DNA of 64,000 nt from the NCBI GenBank assembly GCA_036346355.1, contig CM070588.1, forward strand, positions 21,251,914-21,315,913, in the 5' to 3' direction. Source of the stretch: Rhipidocladum racemiflorum. Taxonomy: Eukaryota > Streptophyta > Magnoliopsida > Poales > Poaceae. The position numbers and the translations under genes are program-made. Positions 45,324 through 55,200 of the stretch are shown here, piece after piece. Below the pieces are notes generated by a model. The model did not search any database. It was not told where the DNA came from and was given only the letters and a program-made list of their open reading frames with translations. Position 1 is the stretch's first letter. The number at the start of each line of letters is the position of its first letter.

Positions 45324-45630
45324 TGTAATAATGTTACCTTTCATGTGTAATATATTTACTCTTGCATAGTTGAGACCTGTCTTGTATGACAACGCTGCGG
45401 TACTGGCTACCGATCCAGTGGAACCAAGATAATGCACGCCTTATTGCGGCAAGCTCGAGTTGGGATCAATCAGTTGGCATGTACACTCCTCATGAGTTTT
45501 GCCGATTAATTGGCCCCAATCCGAGTACGCAGTTGGTTTAGAGGTCAGGAGACCTTACGGTTTGCATTAATCTTCTGTCCGATGCAACAGTAATGACCTG
45601 CATCGCTAATCTGATTCCGGAGCCCCCACA

Positions 45631-46426
45631 TAGGTGCAGTGACAACCGCTTTAACTGAGATCGTAAATTTGAGTAGTTAAGTAACTAAACAACAAATGAT
45701 AAGCATTTCAGCAACAGTTTACCTTGAGCCTATTCCTTGCTACAACCAAATGCATATCCTTTTGGAAGTCGGTCATATAGGGACCCCGGGTAAGACTTGC
45801 GAGTACCTTCTGTACTCAGGCTTCTGCTTTTGTGGTTTTGTAGGTGAGAATCCAGCGGGGTGCGAGTTTTGCCCCTACTGCCTCTCGGTGACCGGGCGGG
45901 GCACCGAGTAGAGACTGTCGACGCTTGTGCGCCGAAAGTGTTCAGGGCATGACACTTTCGGAGGAGTTTTACTTTTGTTGTATAGGATAGTCAAAGATAC
46001 TTCAGTTGCTCGTTGATACTTTTGGGTGTGCAAACTGCTTTTATTTCCAGTATGGAACTGTCTACCTTTTCGCTTGGTCGTTTTTGTTGGTTGTTTTGTT
46101 GGGCTTCCGTGTGCCGTGTTGTGTGTTGGTTTGCTTCCGCGTTTTTGCGCCTCTGGTAGTGAGGTTTGGGGCTCGATGCCCCTTTGTGCGAATTGATGAT
46201 TGATATGGCAATGGGAACCGGTATGTGGGGTCCTGGGCGAGTTCGGATCGCATACCGGGGGAATACCGGGATGGTTGTCGAATTGTTTGGATGCTCTTGG
46301 AGTTGTCTCGATTGGGCTTGGGTATTAGCACCGAAATCACCTCCGGTGATTTGTTGCTAGGATCCAAATCCGATGGGAGCAACCGTTCATCCAACAACTC
46401 GAGGACGATCTGGGTGGCTCCTCTCA
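45631..46426 (+). mobile_element. 3' LTR of chromovirus C, right part
   Basis: Starts with the second TAGGT copy and continues the LTR exactly where 37171 stopped, matching 29546-30341. It keeps the hairpin (45801-45817), the acceptor ending 45843 and the last small exon 45844-45911. It ends GGCTCCTCTCA, after which minus-strand transposase sequence resumes. Confidence 0.9.
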
Positions 46427-48007
46427 TGAGACTTGTTACACGAGCATTTGCAAATGTCCTGTAATACGCACTCCTGAATGACAACCCGCTGGTTAGTTCC
46501 ACGCTGTCCTTTATCCTTACATATCACCTCAAAGCGCAGTGTTCGTGCACCAACTTTTATAGCTCTATGCTTAGCCGCCTTCTGACTCTTCTCTTCCATG
46601 TATTTACTGATCATGGAGGAGTACAGTAGCTTCTCATCTCTCAGCACTATCTGTGCAGCTTGATGTCTGTCGACGAAGTACTTGGTTGTGCCCCGCAAAG
46701 ACTTCAACAATTCCCACCAATGGGAGACACCTCATCCCTCTCATTACCCAGTTGTAAACTTCTGCAAAGTTACTGGTCATCACACCGTATCTGGCACCAT
46801 GTGTGTCATGTAATAGTGCCCACTTTTCCTTCGGTTCGTGCTTGATCCAGTCCGAGAAACATTTGATTGGCCTTTGCCTTCGACGACGATTAGTCGCGTC
46901 ATCTTCTGTTGGCAGTGGGGGAAGAGGCTCCGCCTCATCTTGTCCTTCGCTGGCAGTACTCTTGTTCGCCATCTCCTCTTTGTGTTTTCTTGTCAGCTCA
47001 TCGATATTTTTCCATAGAGTCCGGAACATGCTCTCCTGGTTCTGCTTACATAGTCTTTTGAACATGTTCATGAGTTCCTTGTTCCTGAATTGCTTGTGGA
47101 AATTTGCGCCCAAATGCCTCATGCACCATCGGCTCTGCAAGTCAGGCCATGGAAATGGCTCCTCTCTCGCTTGCAAATCGTTGATCGCACTAAGCGCATC
47201 AAAGATGCTCGTGCGGCAAGACGCACACATCCTGATGAGTTTTGACCACCCCAATCTTCAAGTTCCGCAGGAACCATTGCCAACTCTCATAGTTCTCACT
47301 TTCTACAAAGGCAAATGCAACAGGCAGAACCTGGTTGTTTCCGTCAACACCCACAGCTGTCAAAATTTGCCCTTTGTATTTCCCGGTCAAGAATGTGCCG
47401 TCCACGCACAGCAATGGACGACAGTGATAGAACACCTTAATGCAAGCTCCGAATGCGAAGAACACTCTCCTCAGATGCCTTTTAGTTGGCCACTTGATTG
47501 ACGGACAATCTTGATAATCATAGTAAGTGCTGGGATTTCTTCCCTGAATGCAACTGAGCAGTGCGGGAAGATTGTGGTACGAGTCTTCAAACTTCCCAAA
47601 CCTCGTTTCTAAGGCCTTCTGTTTCGCCCTCCAAGCCTTCCCATAGCTAATTGTGTACTGATATCTGTTCTCGAGAGCTCGGATAATAGCACGGGGCTCA
47701 TAAGTTAGGTTCTCCACTATCTCTGAGTACATGATATTCGCGACAAACCCAGATGACAGGTTCCTATGAGCCATCATTGTTTCCTCAATCATACAGCTGT
47801 GCTGCTTAACCTTCGAGCATAACCAATGGGTGCCCCACTTCGGCTTGTACGCGTGCACTCTCCACGGATAGCCATGGATCTCACACACCACATCGTAGCA
47901 GGTCGGCATGGATTTCTTAACCCTGAAAGTCCTTCTTAATGATAAGGCCCAATCTTTCACAGCATCCTGCACAGCCTCCTTTGTCGCGTACATACTGTTA
48001 GGCCTAA
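46427..48007 (-). pseudogene. mudrA-like MULE transposase, central part (DNA-binding and catalytic regions)
   Basis: Minus strand from about 47993: TKEAVQDAVKDWALSLRRTF is the MuDR-type DNA-binding region. SIKWPTKRHLRRVFFAFGAC and LCVDGTFLTGKYKGQILTAV hold the first catalytic Asp, and VLPVAFAFVESENYESWQWF follows, typical of the MULE domain. The second catalytic Asp is expected in an ISDRH-like motif near 47225, but the sequence there reads SCRTS and changes frame, so the triad is broken. The frame continues IFDALSAINDLQ, SRWCMRHLGANFHKQF and GVMTSNFAEVYN, shifts again near 46690, and ends VVIQECVLQDICKCSCNKS, the first half of the SWIM finger, at the C insertion. Family A is inserted at 48003-48007 upstream. 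Confidence 0.85.
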
Positions 48008-49818
48008 TGTGATGCCCTAGAATTTGAGAGCGATCCTAGGGTTTTCTTTCTTGGTTGTTCTGGAAAGAAAGAGGGTTTTGTCGGGGAATGAAATAATTGA
48101 AGATTATGCGGCAATTTAATATTAAAAATTGGAGTTTTGGGCTAGTTTCCGCTGAGCTGAGGCAACCTGGGCCTGGGCCGGGAATTCCTTTTTCCTCCTC
48201 TCCTCCCCATGCCTTGGTGGGCCGGCCCACCTCCCCCTTTAAGTGGCGCCCCCTCCCACCAAACCCTAAGGCGCCTCCCTTCCTCCCCCCTAGCAGCCGC
48301 ACCCCCTCTTCTTCCTCCCCTGCATGGTGGCTCAATATCCACCGCGAAACGCGAAGGAGAAAACGAGAAGAGGATCCGTGGAGGCGAGGAGGACGAACAG
48401 ATTTCCGTTACGGGGATCGTCGCGCGTTCTTCGTGGGTTCGCAAGGGGGAACTCAAGTTAAAATTCCCAATCTTTTACCCCAGTTCTACCTAGGGATTAG
48501 GAGTGTATTAGATCTGGTGGTGAGTGGTTTGGATGGATCTTGATGGGGGAGAAGGGTAGATGTTCACGTGGTGCTGTTTTTGGAAGGGAAGATTGTGCAG
48601 CGCGGATTATTTCGCGTTTTTCGTGGCATAGATGATTTTTCCTGCAAAACCCTATAACTAGAAAGTTGTAGATAACGTCGAGACCTAGCTTCTGTAATTT
48701 TTTCAGAATTTTTGGGGCGTCGGTCTGAGAGTTATCGCTGTTGGAATATGACGAACATAATCTGGAAACAGATTTCGTCCACTGTGTTGGACGGTTGTTT
48801 AGGCATATTTAACAGTGGAATTGAAATTTATGACCTTAATGAAAGTTGTAGATATCGTCAATATATAGCTACTGTAATTTTTTAGTATTTTTATGAACAG
48901 TAGAAAAAAGATACGAAATTGGGAAGAGAGGGTGCTGCTGTTCGATTCGGACAGATCGGGGTTTTTGGCGTTTAAATGGGAACGGGGAGTAGGAAGCGTG
49001 TGTTTGAATTGTGTGATGAATTGTGATGTCGCTATGTACTGAAATAATGTTTGTTCAGGTGGTGCCACTGCTGGGCGTAACTAGGTTCATCGTCCACGTC
49101 GGTAAAGGCAAGTGGAAGTAGTTGTATTGTTAAGCTATACATTGTTGTTTGCTTCGCCTTCCTTATAAACTCCAATTACAGCAATCATACATGGTTTAAT
49201 CACTTGCTTTGAGGTAAGGTGAAGAAGGATGTTGTTTACCGGATGAATTGTCTAAACATTTCATCTCTATGATATTTGTTTTCTATCCATGCTATATGAT
49301 GATATGTAAACATGTGGACTCTTTGATGTGGTATTGTATATGAGGAATGTGGACTCTTTGATGTGGTATTGTATATGAGGAATGTGGAATGATAGATATA
49401 TGGTGGATGTTTTATTTGTATTAGTTGTTCCGCTTGCTGAGATTACCCAATCTCACCCCTTGTTATTTTGTTGTTTTCAGGTAGTTCTCGCGAGTCGTAA
49501 GCTTGAAGGGTGGGCTTAGTAGCACAATCAACCCTCCGGGGTCATCACGAATCACATGGACTAGTGCATTTAATAATTCATTAGCTTTCTGAAATTTTAT
49601 TAATCATAGACCTGTTGATGTCCTCTTTGGAGCTGTTTTACGTTTATGTTTGTTTTCTGGTTGATTTAGACTTGTTATCTCTAGTATTGATGCTTTTATG
49701 TTATTCCTGTTTGTAATGTTTATTATGAATCTTGTTGTCGCTTCCGTTTTGTCCTAATTTTAGGGGAGATGCTGTCGAAATTTTCTTGTACGACAGTTTA
49801 GATTTATGGGGTGTTACA
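48008..49818 (+). mobile_element. 5' LTR of retrotransposon A (1811 bp)
   Basis: Starts TGTGATGCCC and ends GGGGTGTTACA; the partner is at 59514-61324, also 1811 bp. The TSD CCTAA occurs at 48003-48007 and 61325-61329. By eye roughly 17-20 differences separate the two LTRs, about 1 percent. Modules: exon-1 donor region ACTCAAG|TTAAAA at 48458 (the nested copy has CAAG|GTAAAA), acceptor TTGTTCAG before 49059, donor AAAG|GCAAGT at 49108, hairpin GAGATT-ACCC-AATCTC 49439-49454, acceptor TTTTCAG ending 49480. In the joined frame exon 2 hits a TAG, so no three-exon ORF exists in A. Confidence 0.95.
49312..49392. repeat. 35 bp direct repeat in the A LTR
   Basis: GTGGACTCTTTGATGTGGTA plus 15 bp occurs twice here and at 60818-60898, and about three times, more diverged, in the nested A solo LTR at 56115-56225. 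Confidence 0.85.
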
Positions 49819-52263
49819 GTTGGTATCAGAGCGGGCTGTAGGTCCTTGGAATGTGTATTTTTAGTGTCATACTATAGGATACAACTAAAATGTGATGTGG
49901 AATAACTTAGGAACATGGCCTAGGTTTTAACTAAAATTTTGTCATAGGATAGCAACATTAAAACTTGTGTAAGTGGAATCACTAATTTAAAATCTGACAC
50001 ACATGGATGCACAGTAGGAAAGGGTATGGGTACCGTTGCTTTCCGTTTAAATATTGTATCTAAGCTTTGATGTTGAATGCTACTTTTGATGTTGTATAAT
50101 GCTATATTTATGATGGATTTGATTGAGTTGCTTCATTTGTGATGAAGTGGGGTTGTGGTGCCGAATAGTTTCGGTCACCTCTTTTTGTTCATAGTAAGGG
50201 TGTGGTTTGACGGTGTGGCCGGTTAACGCCATCACCGAAGAATTATTAACCCCTGTAGGAGGAGTGCTTACCCTTTCTGTCGCGGATCGGGTAGTTGACT
50301 GGAGTCAAATAGAAGAGATTGGTGGTAGATTCCTTTGGATGTTCTTTATCGTTCTGACGGTCGGTCTTGGTTGGTTTTCTTGGTTTTAGTTGATTGAAAT
50401 CAGAAGAAAAGTGTTTGGAATTTGGATTTTCGCGGAGTGTGCCTTCGGTGTTTCTTGGTTTTGTCTTCTTTGGGTGAAGACAAAGAAGGGGAGTTTTGTG
50501 TTGTGCGTCTTTGGTCGCCTTTTTGACTTTGACACCTGTTTAGTTGGTTGCCTTGCAAAGAAAGGTATAGCTTTTGGTTCTTGTGTGTATTGCTCTGAGT
50601 TTAAAAGAAGTTATTGAAGCGTGTGTAAAAAGTTAAGTTGTGTCGATTTATGTTTTGTGCTTTTGTTCGTAAAGGTTTACTTGATCGCTTGGTTCCCTCC
50701 GGTGGGAGTCTTTAAGATTGAAATGTGTTTTGGAGTCATGTCCTATTGCAAATTTGAGAGTCAAGCTTCTTTGTGAGTTTTGGTTGAGTATTAAAAGAAA
50801 AAATGCTGCAAATAAAGTAAGTATTCGCTTGACTCAAATTACTTGTTAAAAGTGGAAATTGTTGTTTAGCATTTTATGTAGTATGTAACAATGTGGTTTA
50901 TAGAAATGATGTACTCCTTAGTTAATTTATGAGTTGAATCAATTAAGTGTAATTGTTACCTTTAGCTTAAGATTAAATGAACCTCTAGTGATGTAGAGTA
51001 CCCGTGAGTGGGGATGATTAAATGTGTTAATGTACATGCTTATAATCTGTTGCTTTGCTTTAAAAGTGCTTATGACCCCGATAATGTTTAAGGTTTTAAA
51101 TTCGATGCATGGTTAGAACATTAAGATGAGGTAGATCATGTTATTGTTAAAGAAACTTTCTTTGGTTGTTTAAAGATGTTCTAATCTAACGGATTAATAG
51201 AGAAAATTTAATCGTGTTGACTAGCGACTTTAATTTGGAAGTTGATTAGAATTGCTATTTACGTTGTTGCAACCTACTAGTATGTTGTGTGGTGGTAATT
51301 TTGTTATCACCTATGTATAGGGTAGCCAAAAGTAATGTTGATGGTTGATGTTTATGCCCATTTGTTGTTATTGATGACTTGGTATGGTTGCTAATTGTTG
51401 GAAACCATTGATCCAATAGAGAAAAGTATAAAATTGTGGAATTATGTCGAGTTCATGTTGTGATGGGATGAACATTGGATAACAATCATGATGCAAGATT
51501 TTAACCTTAATGAATGCATGTCTTAGAATCCTGTTTACGAATTTTATCTTGTAGAGATAATACTTATTGGTTGAAGTCATTTTATTGATTGAACAAGTTT
51601 TAATTGTCAAGATGTTGATGTATGGATGGTATAAAATTGATACGTTGATCATGCTTAAGTATATGTTGAAGTACTATGTTTGAAATATAGAATACATTGA
51701 TATATGATGTGTTGTCTGTGGGGATCATGATGAGGTAGTATAGAATGGAAGACGTTTTGTTAATCATCATAAACTATATTTATAAATGTTGGGAAAGGTA
51801 ACTAGAGAAAGAATTGGTTATGTAGCTTTTGGTTGAATTATATTGAGGCTTCTCGATGAGTAAATAGTGTATATTGAATGCTTAAATGGTAAGTATAGTG
51901 GAATACTAGAAATGGTGGCTTTCATCCTGAGCCTGTGTCTAAAACCTTTTGGACTGGTTTGGTTGGTTGCTATTTTGGTTGAATACTTTTTGTCGAAGTG
52001 TTTCTTAGGTTGTGTTTAAGAGTTTCACTAAAACTCTTAGTGATTAATGCCAACCTTTGGATTTGGCTAACTTGTTTAGTTTGCACTATGAGTATGGATT
52101 TACACCCAAAAGTCTTTGAGTGTATCGCGCCCCTTCGCGTTCGCACTGAATTATCTTTGGAATTAATTTTAAAGGAAGCAGATGGACATAGTGGGTTGTG
52201 TTGGAAATTCTTGAGATTTAATTGGTAACTCTTTTTGACCAGAGTTGGATTTATTTGCATGAT
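49819..52263 (+). mobile_element. Retrotransposon A internal region, left part, non-coding
   Basis: A perfect initiator-Met primer binding site TGGTATCAGAGC lies at 49821-49832. The rest is AT-rich, has only short ORFs, and shows no gag, protease, RT or integrase. With the right part it totals about 4.1 kb. This is the structure of a large retrotransposon derivative (LARD), mobilised in trans. It is cut at 52263 by a B solo LTR (TSD ATGAT, 52259-52263). Confidence 0.85.
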
Positions 52264-55200
52264 TGTAACACCCCAAAATTTTGCTTTTCTTAAATTCATG
52301 TGTGATTTGGCACATTGGTGAATTTTTGGAATTTTCTGGAATTTATTTGGATTTATTTGGAATTTATTTGAATTTATTCCATTTTGAAATAATTAAAGAA
52401 TTTAATTTTGCAAATAAAATTTTGTTGGAAATATTTTATTTAAGTCCCAAATACCCTAAAATATTTTCCAGAATTTTTCGAATTTTTCCAGTATTTTGCT
52501 ATTTTTAATGAATTAAATGAATTATCGGGAATTATTTTAAATATTAAATCGCTGGAAATTCAAGTCGGGTCAAATCGTGTTCATCCGATCGAGCCCGAAG
52601 TCGACTCGAGTTCGAGTCCGACCCGAGCCACGTGACTCACTCAAACCAACTCCAAAACCTAATCGATCCCAACCGTTGGATCAAGATCCAGCGGTCGGGA
52701 TCTTCCCGCATCAGCTTGGTCGAATCCAAGACGGATCCGATCGCGTCACGCGATCATGGCCGTTGATCGTGCCACGTGGGACGGCCGTGCGTCATCGCCC
52801 CCGCCGAGTCCGAGCCGACTCCTCCGCCGCCGCCGCCGTGTAGGATTAGGGTTCCGCCCTGCGGCGCGCATGCCGAGGGCATTTAAATACGGTGGTACCC
52901 GAGGACCGCCGTGACCCGCGCACTCTCTGCCCTACCTCACCGAGCCTCGGCCGCCGTAGATCCGCCGGAATCGCTCGCCGGAGTCATAGCATCCCTCATT
53001 TGTGGTTTTGCTTGATTCCGCCGCCGTCGCCGCCCCTGCCGCCATTGACCCCAGATCCGAACCCACGAAGCCAGCGCACCGAAGAGACCCTTCACCTCGC
53101 CGAGCACGTCCCAAACGCCGTTCGTGTGGTCGCCATCCTCGGCCGGCAGCCACGACTTCGCCGTGAAGCCATCGCCGACCGAAGCTCCACCAACCGTCAG
53201 ATCAAGATCCAAGGGCTCGGATCGCACCACGTCACCCTCGGTGAGTTCCGTTGAAAATCCTAGATCTAATCTCAACCGCTGGATCTAGATCCAGCGGCAG
53301 GTCGTGCCACGTAGCGGAGCTGCACCAGGCTGGGTGGATCTCGACCGTTAGATCAAGATCCAACGGCCCGAGATCAACCCGTGCGCCCAAGCACCGAGGC
53401 CCAAATCAATCCTAGCCGCCGGTTTTCAAACCAGCGGCTACGATCGTGCCACGTGTCCAGGGAGCCGAACCGCCGCGCCACGCGCGCGCGCGTGGGCCAT
53501 CGACACGCGGGCCAGCGTGTCGGCGATCGCACCGTGGCGTCACCCATGACGCGTCATCGGTAGGTCCCACTGCCGCCACCGTGGTGAGCCCGGACGTCGG
53601 CGATGACGTCACCGAGTGGGCCCACATGTCGGCGACACGTGAGCCGTGGGACCGGGTCCACGGTAGACCCGAGCCGAGCGTGGACCGAGTCCATGGACGG
53701 CTGGCGTCGCCAGACCAATCCAGTGCTGCCACGTGTCCATCTTGGCGCAATAATTAATTTTCAAAAAAGAAAATGATTTATTAATTCAAATAATGATTTC
53801 AGATTTTGTTTCAAACTTCAAACGCTTATAACTTTTGCGTTTCAACTCTGATTTGAGTGATTCAAATTTCTAAATTTGTATAAAATTGAGACCTACCTAA
53901 ATATGAATTTTAATTAATTTTTGGACTAAAGTTTTTCTCTGCAAAATTATTTAATTGATTATTTAAACTTTAAATAATCATAACTTTAAATCTTAACTCC
54001 AAATTTGACGATTCCAGTTTCTAAAAACTCATAAAATTATGTTCTCTCTGTTTATGGATTTTATTTGGATGTTTGTACACTTTTTGCCTATTGTTTATTC
54101 GTGTATTTGCTATTTGCACGCTTTACGAGTAGACGTTGAAGTGCTTGGGAGGGATTCGAAGGAGAAGTATTGACTCAGATCCAACTCAAGACCAAGAACA
54201 AGTACTTTTTGAAGGCAAGTTGTGCTTTGACCATGTTGATCCTATTTGAAATCTATTTTGATTTAAACTATTGCATGCTAGTTCAATTAGAAAAATACTT
54301 TGTTTAAACATGGGGTTAGATAAATACCAATTTCTTTGTATGACACCTTGATTATTTAAGTATGTGCCATGATCCCTTGTCACCCTAGTTGTGGATTACT
54401 GGTTGGACATTATTAAATCGCCAACATGGGTTTAGACCGTTGTAGTATACTACTTAGACCTGCTACGTGCTCATAACATGATTTTGGATAATCAAATGTT
54501 AATATTGACTTAATGATATATTGAACCTGTTTTGGAAAGGTATCATGTGATGTTGATGTCACGTGGTGCATGATAATCAACTGGGGTTTGATAAACGATT
54601 TCGGCCAGGGGCATGTGGCAAGAGTAATCAGGTGGGCAGTTGTGGCATTGGGAGTGTTGATTTGGTTCTTCGGGTAGTCTTGCCCTGGTCACCCTAAGGA
54701 CTTCACCTTGCAAGCCTTTGAACAGGGTCTAACGTGCAACCACATGTCTGTAATGGGATGGACCTAGTTGACTAAGTTACTAATAACGTGCACACTGTGG
54801 GACCTCGGGAGGTCAACTACACCCTTTGTGTAAGTTGTATGCGGGAGCGTCTTGGGGGTGAGGCCAGTACCCATCTAACGGTTGATTGGCCTAGACTTCG
54901 CCTTAGCGAAGGGAAGGGTTAGTCTTGCAATAGCAGGGAGGACCACTTGTATTGTTAGAAGTTTCCAAAAGACTTTGTTACGGGAACTCGCCTTTGTGGT
55001 GTTTGACTGTATCTTGTGGGTAAAGTGCATAACCTCTGCAGAGTTTAGAATCTATTCGAATAGCCGTGTCCGCGGAATTGGACATCGCTCGGGAATTACA
55101 GTCAAGGGTTAGATTTTCTCAAAAATAACTTTGGTTTGAAAGGTTGGGCCAGATTAATAATGAAGTTGATGGAAATGTGGTTTAGGATGGGAAAGATGTT

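Larger units (their letters stand above)
37172..45630 (+). mobile_element. Family E solo LTR (about 4.95 kb) carrying a B solo LTR, TSD TAGGT
   Basis: It begins TGTAACGCCCG and ends AGCCCCCACA, with perfect TAGGT duplications at 37167-37171 and 45631-45635, and splits the 3' LTR of C. No PBS, gag or pol is present. Without the nested B element (40542-44047) it is about 4.95 kb. Modules: TATAAAAA at 37453-37460, exon 1 with ATG 37503 and donor CGAG|GTAGGG at 37834, a 983 bp tandem duplication including exon 2 (39041-39112 and 40012-40083), GC donors at 39113 and 40084, block ATTAGCCGTGCTCACGG (ends 44703), hairpin 45069-45086, acceptor TTGGTCAG ending 45114. These modules relate it to D, so it is probably a chromovirus LTR. 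Confidence 0.85.

Noticed and set aside
37172..45630. Two separate elements split by the B insertion
   Set aside because: TG...CA ends and matching TAGGT duplications at both outer borders, plus GTAAT around B, show one E solo LTR with B nested inside.
48097..48543. 148-codon ORF in both A LTRs (also 59603-60049)
   Set aside because: Conserved only because the LTRs are nearly identical. It is biased by GC- and CT-rich DNA, has no domain, and exon 2 in the same frame meets a stop. Kept only as a possible leader exon.
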